This document shows, piece by piece, positions 35,087 through 44,029 of a stretch of DNA of 64,000 bases. A program made the translations under genes and the position numbers. Position 1 is the first letter of the stretch. Every line of letters begins with the position of its first letter. The notes beneath the pieces are model-generated. The model was not told the DNA's origin, made no database searches, and saw only the letters and a program-made list of their open reading frames with translations. The DNA is from Gilliamella apis (lineage in GTDB: Bacteria > Pseudomonadota > Gammaproteobacteria > Enterobacterales > Orbaceae). Location: assembly GCF_002142155.1 (NCBI RefSeq), contig NZ_NASD01000003.1, positions 1-64,000 on the forward strand. The letters run 5' to 3'.

Positions 35087-36103
35087 TTAAATGGTGTAAT
35101 ATTTAGTTAACATATCATATAGCGTAATGATTTCTTTTATCTTTTTGATACTTTCTTTATCGACCTGTTTATCTTTATTGTAATTAGAGCCATAGAATCT
35201 TACAGTCGCTTCTTCATTTTCATCTAACAATCTAATGCTATCCAAATCTTCTTTGGGACATGCGAAGTTATACCATTCAACAACGACTGATCTGCTGTCT
35301 CTTTTAAATTGAACATTATTGCGAGATAGTCTTTTTCCATTTTGAAAAACAACAAAACTATCTGCAAAAACCCAGTTTGAGCCACCATACGTCACCTTAG
35401 CAACTGGCATTATTTTTTTTGTGCCAAAAATTTTTAAAAACAGTTCTAGCGGTGAGTTACCACCCATGGAAATTTGATAAAAATCATCTATATCATCGTA
35501 ATAGAGATAAATGCCGCCTCCCTTTAATGTGTTTATTAAGAGTTTTACATCAGTTTCATCAGTTATATTTTTAATAAAGTTTTGTAATACTTTAAAATCA
35601 TTCCATCTTAAAGTTAATCCATTAGATAATGTAACATTATAAATGCCATCCTTGCCTGCTGTTGCTGCTTGGACAGAAATATCACTTATATTATGAAGTT
35701 TTATTTTCTTTGTTCCTTCGACATTATTTTTTACTTTCTCATATTCCCCCATACTAATCAAATATTCTTCCGATTCATACTTTGGTTCAGATGTTCCGAA
35801 TGAAGTTTTATCTAAATAAAAAACATCTCCATTTTTCAAAACAATCTTTTTATAAGAATCGTAATTAGTTTTAATTATTTTATCAACATACCCAACCATG
35901 CCTTTATATTTTTCGATGGGTAAAAATTTGGATGTTCCAACCTCTGGGGCTGTATGTACTTGTATACGAGCTACTGGAGCATATTCGTTAATAATAAATA
36001 ATTCTTTCCCATCGGGCTTAAATTTTTCTTTTTTCCCAGCAGCCTCTGAGATAAATGAAATAAAACACAGAAAAAAAATTAAATAACATAAAATCTTTTT
36101 CAT
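35087..36103 (-). CDS. Exported hypothetical cargo protein (338 aa)
   Basis: A signal peptide (about 1-21, FFLCFISFISEAAG) precedes a mainly beta protein with a region similar in style to SH3-like or von-Willebrand-free beta barrels (VGYVDKIIKTN..., FKVLQNFIKNI...). I do not recognise the family. It lies directly downstream of the tape measure gene, where lambdoid phages carry lysogenic conversion genes, and has its own terminator. Confidence 0.55.
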   Translation of the reverse strand: MKKILCYLIFFLCFISFISEAAGKKEKFKPDGKELFIINEYAPVARIQVHTAPEVGTSKFLPIEKYKGMVGYVDKIIKTNYDSYKKIVLKNGDVFYLDKTSFGTSEPKYESEEYLISMGEYEKVKNNVEGTKKIKLHNISDISVQAATAGKDGIYNVTLSNGLTLRWNDFKVLQNFIKNITDETDVKLLINTLKGGGIYLYYDDIDDFYQISMGGNSPLELFLKIFGTKKIMPVAKVTYGGSNWVFADSFVVFQNGKRLSRNNVQFKRDSRSVVVEWYNFACPKEDLDSIRLLDENEEATVRFYGSNYNKDKQVDKESIKKIKEIITLYDMLTKYYTI

Positions 36104-36148
36104 ACCATCTCCTTTTTTGGGTAATGGTATGAAATTTCGATAATTAAA

Positions 36149-38723
36149 TCAACGACGATTTAACAATCCGCCGGGTCGTTGTTCTTTTTGTATCTGTGCT
36201 CGTATCGCTTGCTCGATGTTTTTAGCTAATTGCTGTCCGTCCTGCTCTGACATTCCGCCGCTATCACCTACATTTACAGGCATATTTATAGTAAGGCTAA
36301 CACTGGAGCCGCCTTTTCCTGATGTGATTTGGCGGTTGCTTAAAACTCGCCCATTTTCACCCGGAATTAAGTATTGTCGTCCGCCTTGCATCAATATCTC
36401 TGGTTTACCACCCTCACCAACTCGATACATTTTACTGCCGTCAACTGGACCACCGTTTTTACGTGCACCTGCTATACCCAACGCTTTCATTGAGCCAATA
36501 GCTGTTGCATATGCCTCTGCGCCCATCGCTGCTGCTGCGCCCTGCGTGGCAATAGATGCGTTCATTGCCGCCGGTTCATATGCTAAAGCTAATGCTTCAG
36601 CTTCAAGTACTTGAGCTGCTGTCGTTTTAGCTACAATTGCGTTCTTGACGTATTGCATGCCCATTTGAACCAGCGAGCCTATTGCCTCATTCAAAATCAC
36701 ATTAGCAAAGTTCTGCATTGCTTGCGTTGCTGTCATGGTGCCTGATGCTAAACCTGATATTGTGCTTGTCGCACTGCTTGCTAAGCCTTCCAGTGATGAC
36801 GCCAAAAACTCGTTAGCATCACTTTGATTTCGCCAAATTTCCCATTGAGCATTGATTCTATTCTGCTCGAATTGACGATTAGCTTCCTCTCTAAGTTCAA
36901 TAGCTCTTTGCTCAGTAAGCCATTTTTGATTTTCAAATTCTTGGATTAATGCTAACTTTCGTGCGTTTTCATTTTGAAGCGCTTGCACAGGGTCAACTTG
37001 AGCTACTGCATCATCGACTTTAGATACTGCCGCATCAGATTTTATTTTTGCTAAATTGATTTGATGTTGTTCTTCGAGCTGTTCGAGTTTTGAATAATAT
37101 TCAGCTTGTTTTAGCTCGCCTAGTTGATGAAGTTTATCGAGTGATTCTTTAGATTGTTTGAAAGAATCATTTTCAGCGTCAATTGGGCTTTTTAGAGAAC
37201 CTAAGGCTTTATATGCTTGCGATGCTTCAATTAGCTTTTTCAGCTCTTCAGTTTGTTCTGCCGTAACTTTGCTACCCATTTTTTGAGTGATTGATAGCAA
37301 TTCAGCTTCAACAGTAAGTCCTTTTGCCTCAAGTTTCGCAACCTCAAGCTTGTCTTTCAGTTCTTTTACTTCTTCCGCATAAGTTCTTGTTGTGCCTCGT
37401 CCACTTTTTTTACTAGCATTTAGCTTTTCGTTTTCGTCATAAATTTTACCAAGAGTATCAAATAATGGTTGTAGCACTTTTCGAACTTCTTCAGATACTT
37501 CTGACCATTTTTTTGTTTTATCGATTAACCCCAGAATTGTTGTTTTATACTGTTCGCCAACATCGCCTAGCTCATTTAACGCATTTTCATATATGTACGC
37601 TGCTTTTTTCGCTCCTTTGGTTTTCATTTGAACTATTTCGAGTTGCGTAGAAAGCGCTTTAACTTTATCGTCAACTTTGTTTTTGCCAAGTTTTTCTAAC
37701 ACTTTAGCAAAGCCGTCAACGTCAGTAGCCGCTTGCTCTGATGATGATGATAATTCTTCATTAACTCCGTTAAGTGATTGTATTTGCCTCTCTAGCTCAT
37801 TTGCACCTTGTTTCATGTCCGCCAAGTTTCCGCGTGCGATACTTAATTTTTCGTTTAATTCATCTAGAGTATAGAGTTCAAACCCGTTTTCACCGTAATG
37901 CTCTAAATTTGTCAGAATCGCAGTAATCCGACCCTCTTCTTCTTTTATTTCTTTAACTTGCTCCGATAATTTAATGTTTAATTTTGTAAGCGCAGCCTCT
38001 CTTTGCTCTTTATTCATCTTTTTGAATTCTTCGGTTAAATCTTTTATGTAATCTTTAAGATTAACCGCAGCTTCTCTCGCTTCATTTGCTTTGCTCGCCC
38101 AAGTCATTAATGCGCCAGCCGCTAAAATTAATATACCTGCTGGGCCGCCTAGCATTGACATTGTAGCTTGCAATCCTTTAGTGGCAAAAGACGTAGCTTT
38201 CACTGCTACACTAAGTCTTGCTTGCGCGGCCGTATGCTCATTTGTAGTAGTGACAAGCTGTTTCTCAACTACGGCAAGCTGTTTATTTAATGCAGTTTGT
38301 GCTTTTAAATTATTACATTGCGCTTGTGCCATGATAATATTTTGTCGCTGAATTTGCAGTGCTTTGACGTTTTGGCTGGTTCTTTCAACTTCCGCTTGTA
38401 ATAAAACTTTCTCAGCTTGAGCTTGACGCATATCAGCAAGGTTTTTTCTACACTTTGTTTGGTAGCGCTTGCTAATGAAGTGATATATTTCCCGGCATAA
38501 ATCGCTGCCAGTGCGCCAACTCCTGTCATTAGTATATCGACATGTTGAGACATCAAAATCAGCGAATCAACTAAAACTTTGGTTGCGCCAGTTGAGTTAT
38601 TTAGCTCGCCGAAATATTTTTTTAGATTATTGGTTACACGATTGATCCCGTCCTGTACAGTATTTCGCATATTATCAGCAAGTTCGGCGGTTTCTTCTTG
38701 TGCTGCAATCATTGCTTCGGTAA
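36149..38723 (-). pseudogene. Tail tape measure protein, 5'-truncated and frameshifted
   Basis: The main frame (36149-38431) is rich in coiled coil, has the membrane-like GGPAGILILAAGALMTWAS stretch and ends QRPGGLLNRR, as tape measure proteins do. Upstream, 38432-38723 continues the protein in another frame (TEAMIAAQEETAELADNM...KYITSLASATKQSVEK). The frames join if the A6 tract at about 38441-38446 had one more A. The N-terminal part is lost at 38723, where an unrelated gene fragment begins. Confidence 0.85.
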
Positions 38724-38873
38724 AAAAAACGAGGAGTTAAAGTAAAAGGTTTCAAACTACACGTTGACGATATCGCATTAATTGAACAAGCGAGTAAAAA
38801 CCTAAATATACCACAAGCCCAACTTATTATTGATGCAATTAAATTCTATCTTGAAAATAAAAAAGCCTCATAA
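38724..38873 (+). pseudogene. Fragment of a small ribbon-helix-helix-like phage protein
   Basis: Plus-strand frame RGVKVKGFKLHVDDIALIEQ...IPQAQLIIDAIKFYLENKKAS-stop looks like a short DNA-binding protein lacking only its start. It abuts the broken 5' end of the tape measure gene, marking the edge of a large deletion. A terminator hairpin (AAGCCTC-ATAA-GAGGCTT, 38863-38880) overlaps its stop. Confidence 0.6.
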
Positions 38874-38885
38874 GAGGCTTAATTT

Positions 38886-39566
38886 TTAAATTTTCAAAGA
38901 AGGTAATAATTTTTTAAAATAACTATTTTTAATTTCTAAAAACTCTTCTTTATCTTTTTTTCTTATAATGAGACTACAAAAATAAACAGCTTGAACCACC
39001 AAAAGAAGAAAAAACACAGACAATATTGAAATTTGAATTATTGATAAAGGGTTACGAAAAAAGCATAAATATAAAAATAATAAAGCTTGAGTAAAAAACA
39101 GTATTGCAAAAGAAGCATAGAAAATATTATCAATTAAAATCGTTTTATTACATAATTTAATCTCATTATTCTCAATACGAATATGGCTATAAAATTTTTT
39201 AAAATGTGATGGCGAAATTTTATTTTTTGTAATAAAAGTTAACTGAGCAAAAAACAAAGATAGACGTCTATTTTTACATTTAGTTAAACGCATTATATCT
39301 GCAATTTCTTTTTCCTTTGAATAGATTTCGTTATATTGTTTACTTTCTAATAAATTGGTATTTGAAACCTGCACTGAATTTACTTGTTTTTTGAATGTAT
39401 TAAACGATTTAGGAAGGGACAGCATAAGCTTTAGTATGTAAATCAACATGATTAACGCAATAAGTAAACAGAAAGTAATCGAGAAAAAAGTTTTTGGACC
39501 TGCTGGAAGGTAATAAAACACATAATTTAATGTGTTTTCACTGACTATATTAATTAAATCTTTCAT
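38886..39566 (-). CDS. Hypothetical prophage membrane protein (226 aa)
   Basis: Hydrophobic segments lie near the N-terminus (FSITFCLLIALIMLIYILKLM) and in the C-terminal half (two helices with FYASFAILFFTQALLFLYLC). Between them is a basic loop (KCKNRRLSLFFAQL). Start is uncertain; MKDLINIV (39566) has AAGAG nearby, and MNKRIA (39584) is the alternative. Located in the late region downstream of Q, but it does not look like a holin. Confidence 0.5.
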   Translation of the reverse strand: MKDLINIVSENTLNYVFYYLPAGPKTFFSITFCLLIALIMLIYILKLMLSLPKSFNTFKKQVNSVQVSNTNLLESKQYNEIYSKEKEIADIMRLTKCKNRRLSLFFAQLTFITKNKISPSHFKKFYSHIRIENNEIKLCNKTILIDNIFYASFAILFFTQALLFLYLCFFRNPLSIIQISILSVFFLLLVVQAVYFCSLIIRKKDKEEFLEIKNSYFKKLLPSLKI

Positions 39567-39678
39567 TGCTATTCTCTTGTTCATGAAAAAGGAAACAATA
39601 GAATAGTATAATTGCAAAAAAAACCCAATTAATAATCAGGCTTTTTATTCTATGCGCTTTAAACCGCATTTTGTACCA

Positions 39679-39708
39679 ATTATATATGCGCATTTGCGCA
39701 AAGTCCAG
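39679..39708 (-). promoter_or_regulatory. Candidate late promoter (pR'-like)
   Basis: Minus strand CTGGAC (39708-39703), 18-bp spacer, TATAAT (39684-39679), directly after the Q-like gene where lambdoid pR' lies. An overlapping TGCGCA-TT-TGCGCA dyad is adjacent. Confidence 0.45.
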
Positions 39709-39733
39709 CATTTTAATAACACTTTTTTGAATT

Positions 39734-40087
39734 TTATGCCGCTTTTTTGAAAAAATCGTAAATATTGCCTCTTATAAACATTTCGGCTTGGTTTAATAAA
39801 TTAATAATATCGTGAGGTCTTTTGCCTACAGCTTTAGCTTGAGCATTACACGAAACATCACGCAAATAGTACGCAGTTAATACAATCCACTGGGAATAAT
39901 TATCTAATTTAAGTTTGAGAACTGCATTATCAACAATCTGCGCCTCTTCTTCGGTTAAATACTGGCGATAATCAAAATCCCTAGGTGCACCTTCAATGCC
40001 AGCAGATTTCGACGGATACTCAGTTCCCATCCTTTTTAAAATGCGTGTGTTCTTCCACGCTGTCAGAATATCTTTAGTTTCTCTCAC
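39734..40087 (-). CDS. Phage antitermination protein Q-like (DUF1133)
   Basis: The 117-residue protein has YLTEEEAQIVDNAVLKLKLDNYSQWIVLTAYYLRDVSCNAQAKAVGKRPHDIINLLNQAEMFI, a sigma-like helix-turn-helix layout typical of DUF1133/Q proteins. It begins where ninG ends (1-bp overlap) and is the last gene before the late region. It would allow readthrough from the late promoter, but few late genes remain. Confidence 0.78.
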   Translation of the reverse strand: MRETKDILTAWKNTRILKRMGTEYPSKSAGIEGAPRDFDYRQYLTEEEAQIVDNAVLKLKLDNYSQWIVLTAYYLRDVSCNAQAKAVGKRPHDIINLLNQAEMFIRGNIYDFFKKAA

Positions 40088-40635
40088 TATGCACCTCGTT
40101 TCAATTCTTTCAGTTTTAATTGGTATTTAGCTCTAATATCTTTTATTTGCTCAATAGTGTATTTTTTCGGTTCGTGATAACCCTCTAACCACTCAACTTT
40201 TTCTACACCTATTTTTTTCACTAAATTAATTCTGTATTCAACTATGTTGCCTGATTTATGGTTATTGCACGCCGAGCATTGTTTATGTACGTTTAACTCA
40301 CAGAAACGTGACTCTGGACATACCCCAACACTCCGATAATGCCCTGCGTGATATTGCCCGCTATGATACCGTCCACAACTAATGCACGGCTCGTTTTTAT
40401 CTCTTTCTCGAATAAATGCATTAAATGCTGTTTGCGCATCTCTTAAATGCTCTGAGCGTGTTTTAATCCTTTCTTTTGCAATGTTATGTAATGCTCTTCG
40501 AGTACGCTCTTGAACTTTGTTATCTTTTGCATACTGAATAGCACAATCAACCGAACATACTTGAGCAAGCGAGTTAAATAGCGCAAATTTTCTGCCACAG
40601 CTTTTACATTTTTTTTGCTTTATTTCTCTCTTCAT
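40087..40635 (-). CDS. ninG: Recombination protein NinG (Rap)
   Basis: The 182-residue protein starts with a zinc-binding KKCKSCGRKFALFNSLAQVCSVDC and contains CISCGRYHSGQYHAGHYRSVG and NVHKQCSACNNHKSGN. This is the NinG/Rap (Orf) fold, a structure-specific endonuclease acting on branched DNA. Its ATG overlaps the stop of the small zinc-ribbon ORF upstream (ATGA). Confidence 0.9.
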   Translation of the reverse strand: MKREIKQKKCKSCGRKFALFNSLAQVCSVDCAIQYAKDNKVQERTRRALHNIAKERIKTRSEHLRDAQTAFNAFIRERDKNEPCISCGRYHSGQYHAGHYRSVGVCPESRFCELNVHKQCSACNNHKSGNIVEYRINLVKKIGVEKVEWLEGYHEPKKYTIEQIKDIRAKYQLKLKELKRGA

Positions 40636-40811
40636 CGTCTGAACTTCGTTTTATTCATATAAAACTTACCACAAGACCCTTTTACTTCGCCGTTAACGCC
40701 GATTAGCGGTCTATTGCAAACAAAAAAATCCAAATCAACGTTATACAAGCACTCCCCGCCACATTCTGGACATTTAAAATCAGTTTTGGTTAATTTGTGT
40801 TTCTTCGGCAT
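40632..40811 (-). CDS. Small zinc-ribbon-like nin-region protein (59 aa)
   Basis: MPKKHKLTKTDFKCPECGGE...FFVCNRPLIG...GSCGKFYMNKTKFRR-stop has CPEC plus two further cysteines, consistent with a zinc ribbon. The stop overlaps the ninG ATG, and its start lies inside the upstream 55-residue ORF. Overlapping short genes of this type are normal in nin regions. Confidence 0.6.
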   Translation of the reverse strand: MPKKHKLTKTDFKCPECGGECLYNVDLDFFVCNRPLIGVNGEVKGSCGKFYMNKTKFRR

Positions 40812-40947
40812 TGTCGTTAACCTTGTTTAAATTATGCTGATTAATGTATTCTCTGCGTTGTTCTCTAACTATTGCGATTGCTCGTTCTAACTCTTGTTCT
40901 TTATCGTCGTATAGTTTCAGTTGTTCTTTGTGTTTGTTGTTCATCAT
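40780..40947 (-). CDS. Small charged nin-region protein (55 aa)
   Basis: MMNNKHKEQLKLYDDKEQELERAIAIVREQRREYINQHN is a charged single-helix protein. Its start overlaps the ninB stop (ATGA) and GGTGG precedes it. No family is recognised. Confidence 0.5.
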   Translation of the reverse strand: MMNNKHKEQLKLYDDKEQELERAIAIVREQRREYINQHNLNKVNDNAEETQINQN

Positions 40948-41390
40948 GCCACCTGTTGCATTTTTAATTTTTGATATTCGCTGTCACTCGGTATTCTCAA
41001 TCTAAACCCGTTCTGACTAGCCCAAGTTTCAATTTGTTGTAGGTAAAAATGCATTTCCCCTGTATCAAGTTCTGATGTTTTTCTTAATTGCTGTTTAACT
41101 GTTATCTCACCTGTTAATAGATTTTTATGCTCGACATTTTCGTAACCTAAAAATGTTTCTTTTAAATCGTGCTTAACACTTTCCATGCTGTAGTTATTAG
41201 TTTTTGTTTTAACGTTCGCCTGTTTGGCTAAATCGTCATACCACATGTGAGATAGCGAGTTCTGATCGATAGTGCGCTTATCTTTCCAAATTTTTATAAT
41301 CAGTCTGTATCGTTTGCCGCTTTTAGCTAACTCTAATAGCGTATTTACAATCGATTTGATATTACTTTCGTGTAGACAAAGATCATCCAT
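40944..41390 (-). CDS. ninB: Recombination protein NinB
   Basis: The 148-residue protein has RTIDQNSLSHMWYDDLAKQ and VKHDLKETFLGYE, the core of lambda NinB (Orf family), which modulates RecFOR-dependent recombination by binding SSB and single-stranded DNA. It overlaps the preceding HTH gene by 8 bp. Confidence 0.87.
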   Translation of the reverse strand: MDDLCLHESNIKSIVNTLLELAKSGKRYRLIIKIWKDKRTIDQNSLSHMWYDDLAKQANVKTKTNNYSMESVKHDLKETFLGYENVEHKNLLTGEITVKQQLRKTSELDTGEMHFYLQQIETWASQNGFRLRIPSDSEYQKLKMQQVA

Positions 41391-41730
41391 TGTTATTACC
41401 TAATAGCTCTTCCTGAATTTTTTCAATCTTTATTGCCGCATTATTCATAATTGCTAGTTTTAAAAACTCCTCTCGTTCAGCTTCATTTAATCCCATTTGC
41501 TCAATAAATTTATTGGCAACATTTCGAGTGATTGGTTTTTGTCTTCGTTCAATGAATGATATCGTTGCAACACTAACCTCTAATATTTCAGCAAGCCCAG
41601 CTTGAGAAAGCCCTAACTCAACTCGAACTTTAGCTAAATATTTGCCAAGTTTTCCCTTTTTTCTCGCTATACGAGGTAACAACCATCCGTTAGATATCAA
41701 TACGTCGTTATTTTCCATGTCGTTACTCAT
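41383..41730 (-). CDS. Xre-family regulator in the nin region (115 aa)
   Basis: A helix-turn-helix (LSQAGLAEILEVSVATISFIERRQKP) lies in the centre, preceded by ARKKGKLGKYLAKVRVEL. ATG 41730 has GGAG upstream and overlaps the stop of a 24-residue ORF. Its position between P and NinB is unusual for a repressor, so it could regulate an accessory function. Confidence 0.7.
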   Translation of the reverse strand: MSNDMENNDVLISNGWLLPRIARKKGKLGKYLAKVRVELGLSQAGLAEILEVSVATISFIERRQKPITRNVANKFIEQMGLNEAEREEFLKLAIMNNAAIKIEKIQEELLGNNNG

Positions 41731-41801
41731 TTCGTTACTCTCCAGATAACAAATGCCCAAAAAACTAATAGCGCTATATAAAATATTGTTTTATCACTCA
41801 T
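41727..41801 (-). CDS. Tiny membrane peptide (24 aa)
   Basis: MSDKTIFYIALLVFWAFVIWRVTK is one complete transmembrane helix with a basic end. Its stop overlaps the ATG of the HTH gene (ATGA), as expected for coupled phage genes. Coding status is inferred from this layout only. Confidence 0.4.
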   Translation of the reverse strand: MSDKTIFYIALLVFWAFVIWRVTK

Positions 41802-41970
41802 ACTAAACCTTCACACACTGAAAATTGCGGACCAGAACGTTGACTTTTTCTTTCATGAAACCAACTTTAATCACACCGTACATTTTTATTAACTCCGCCT
41901 CGGTCATTTTTGATTTGGTAATTAATTTGATTACCCCCCCACTCCTGCCAACCTTTTTTTACTTCTGCTG
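41802..41970 (-). other. Two overlapping candidate small ORFs
   Basis: 41803-41907 (34 aa, MTEAELIKMYGVIKVGFMKE) and 41867-41986 (39 aa, MAYKITAEVKKGWQEWGGNQ) overlap in different frames around a G7 tract (41935-41941). At most one is likely real; I cannot choose. Confidence 0.3.
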
Positions 41971-42129
41971 TTATTTTGTAAGCCATTTCTGTATCAACTC
42001 CCTCAATTTTTCTCTTTCTTCATCAGTAAATTTCTTTGCTCGTTCTGCTAACTCATATTTAACTTTTGCTACATTTGCGCCACGTTTTCTGATTTCTGTC
42101 ACATAGTCATATGCTATTTTGTCCAACAT
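41971..42129 (-). CDS. Small helical prophage protein (52 aa)
   Basis: MLDKIAYDYVTEIRKRGANVAKVKYELAERAKKFTDEEREKLRELIQKWLTK is strongly helical and charged. ATG 42129 follows AGGACAGGG. It lies 25 bp after P. A longer start at 42183 overlaps P and is less likely. Confidence 0.5.
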   Translation of the reverse strand: MLDKIAYDYVTEIRKRGANVAKVKYELAERAKKFTDEEREKLRELIQKWLTK

Positions 42130-42154
42130 GTGACCCTGTCCTAGTAGGCAGTGG

Positions 42155-42835
42155 TTAACTCGACATGACATGACCAAAACCAAATTTTTGTTTTATTTCG
42201 TAAAGCTTTGATAATTGTCTCTCACGAGATAACGGTTTTCCTTGAACTGTTTTAGGCAGTGCCTTATTCGGTGTTGGGATTACCCATCCTGTCATTATTT
42301 TTTTTGCCATTTCGCTAATCATTCTTTCCGCTCTGATTAACAATTTTTCTTTTCCCAAATTTTCATCCAGCATTAATCGGTGGAGATCGTTTATTAACCA
42401 GTAATTAGCAGCGCTTCCGTAATCGTAATTGCAAAAATCATCAAAACCCTTGTATTTACCGAATTCAATAACCGCCTTAGTTAAATTTTCTGCGGTTGGT
42501 AATCTGTATTGTTCAGCTAGCCCTTTTTCACACCATCCGATAAACTGCCCTACCGATGGCATAAACGGGTTATTTTGCTGTCTGGCTATACGCATACCTG
42601 CATTAATCATTGCTGGATTAATTCCGTTTTCAATAAAACCAATTATCCACTGCCGTTTAATTGCGTTCTCGTCGTTATGATTTAGAGTGTGGAACATCGC
42701 CGGACATGCGGCTCTCAGCTGACTAAATAATTTATTTACAACCTCCGCAACTAGTTCTTTCTGCTGTTGTTGTTTTTGATTATCAACGGTATTCACAATG
42801 TTGATTTGCGGGACTAATGCAGCAATATTTTTCAT
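42155..42835 (-). CDS. Phage replication protein P
   Basis: The 226-residue protein has the lambda P-like pattern KQWIIGFIENGI (written here as KRQWIIGFIENGINPAM), GMRIARQQNNPFMPSVGQFIGWC and a C-terminal basic region. Lambda P recruits host DnaB helicase to the phage origin. It directly follows the O gene, its ATG overlapping the O stop by 1 bp. Confidence 0.85.
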   Translation of the reverse strand: MKNIAALVPQINIVNTVDNQKQQQQKELVAEVVNKLFSQLRAACPAMFHTLNHNDENAIKRQWIIGFIENGINPAMINAGMRIARQQNNPFMPSVGQFIGWCEKGLAEQYRLPTAENLTKAVIEFGKYKGFDDFCNYDYGSAANYWLINDLHRLMLDENLGKEKLLIRAERMISEMAKKIMTGWVIPTPNKALPKTVQGKPLSRERQLSKLYEIKQKFGFGHVMSS

Positions 42836-43475
42836 CAGAACATTTCTCCATCAAGGTTGTTTATCCATGACGTATCGTCAGTTGCATGGTTGCGAGCAGC
42901 AATATTATTTTTGATGGGAAACAGACCCTGCCAACCGTTCATAATCGATTGGTTAATCATCAATTCCGGGTTTTCTTGCGTCTCCAGCATTTGAGATTGT
43001 TTCACCCACGATTGAGGTTGTAGTTTTTTGCCTAACGAATTTCTGTAATCAATCCAGTTTTTCCAAACGTCAATACTCACGTTTTTTGGCTGGACAGTCA
43101 TAGGGTCAAAATCACTAGTTATTTTTTTTGTAATATTGTTTTTAATAGTGTCTTTTGTAGAGTGACATTTTTTGTTACTGGTTCGGACGATTCAAAAACT
43201 AGTGAATATTCAGTTATTCCACCATTATTTTTAATGGCATTAATTAATCCTAAATTAGCTAATTCAGTTAGCGCCGTGTAAATAGTTCGTCTATCTCTGA
43301 TTCCTAAATAATTCATAAACTGTGACGCACTGATTTTGTCGCTATTTTTACCCCAGCCAGTAGTTTTACGAGTTATTAGGAGATAACAGCGCAATGCATT
43401 GGCTGACATTTTAGCCATTAACTCATCAACTACAGCATTAGGAACCTGAAACGAATTAGCTATAAACTGACTCAT
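42835..43475 (-). pseudogene. Phage replication protein O, frameshifted at a poly(A) tract
   Basis: The first part (43119-43475) is a phage O N-terminal winged helix (MSQFIANSFQVPNAVVDELM...LITRKTTGWGKNSDKIS). The second part (42835-43131) continues as ITSDFDPMTVQPKNVSIDVWKNWIDYR and ends with NQSIMNGWQGLFPIKN, the typical O-like C-terminus. The frames meet at A8 (43132-43139), where one extra A restores one protein. The heptamer A-AAA-AAA is in the right register for -1 slippage just before the stop, so low-level full-length product is possible. Confidence 0.82.
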
Positions 43476-43707
43476 TAATCACCTCTCATTGAATATTCAG
43501 CGTACTGAACGCCATTCTCATGGACTAAACGGCTATCAATATCAAAACCAGCCTGTTTCAGGTCGTAGATACGCGCGCCTAATCTAAAACAGCCGTATAG
43601 ATTCAACGCCTGCAATGGATTAATTGTTTTACCACTCTGCAAATGAATTAATCTCCGCTCGCATTGGCTCAGTGTTTTTTTGTTTTTTTGTTTTTTAGCA
43701 TATTCAT
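43475..43707 (-). pseudogene. Phage helix-turn-helix gene, frameshifted near its start
   Basis: A frame without start codon encodes TLSQCERRLIHLQSGKTINPLQALNLYGCFRLGARIYDLKQAGFDID, a known phage winged-helix family placed between cro and O. The only good ATG (43705-43707) reads MNMLKNKKTKKH and stops. One more A in the second A7 tract would fuse the two. Its stop overlaps the O start. Confidence 0.7.
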
Positions 43708-43713
43708 GATTAC

Positions 43714-43917
43714 CTAATGATTAGAAGTTCCGTAATACAACCATTCAACAGAGCAATTCAAAGCTTTAGCTATCTCAACAATATTTCTTGGCTTTTCAAT
43801 GTTCCCAGCTTCTAAATCGCTAATTGATTGTTGTTTCATTCCGACTAATTTAGCCAGTGATGCTTGGCTAATATTAAGTTCGATTCGTTTATTTTTAACT
43901 CGTTCACCTATTGTCAT
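43714..43917 (-). CDS. Cro-like repressor
   Basis: The 67-residue protein is a single helix-turn-helix (NISQASLAKLVGMKQQSISDLEAGNIEKPRNI). It is transcribed divergently from the CI-like gene with three operators in between. It should compete for these operators during lytic growth. Confidence 0.87.
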   Translation of the reverse strand: MTIGERVKNKRIELNISQASLAKLVGMKQQSISDLEAGNIEKPRNIVEIAKALNCSVEWLYYGTSNH

Positions 43918-43935
43918 TAAAACCTCTGCAAAGAT

Positions 43936-43996
43936 TACAGTTATAACTGTATTAAATAACAGTTTATACTGTTTATCAATTACAGATTTATCTGTA
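43936..43996. promoter_or_regulatory. OR operator region (three operators, PR/PRM)
   Basis: TACAGTTATAACTGTA (43936-43951), AACAGTTTATACTGTT (43958-43973) and TACAGATTTATCTGTA (43981-43996) are near-identical palindromes. A leftward promoter for cro is readable as TTGATA-17 bp-TTTAAT on the minus strand overlapping the middle site. The arrangement is that of a lambda OR. Confidence 0.85.
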
Positions 43997-44029
43997 TTAT
44001 TTTATTAATCACAAAAGGAGAATTTTCAA

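Noticed and set aside
38432-38450. Programmed frameshift of the lambda G/GT type
   Set aside because: The broken gene is the tape measure, not the G/T pair, and the A6 context does not offer a good in-register slippery heptamer. A mutation or sequencing deficit is simpler.
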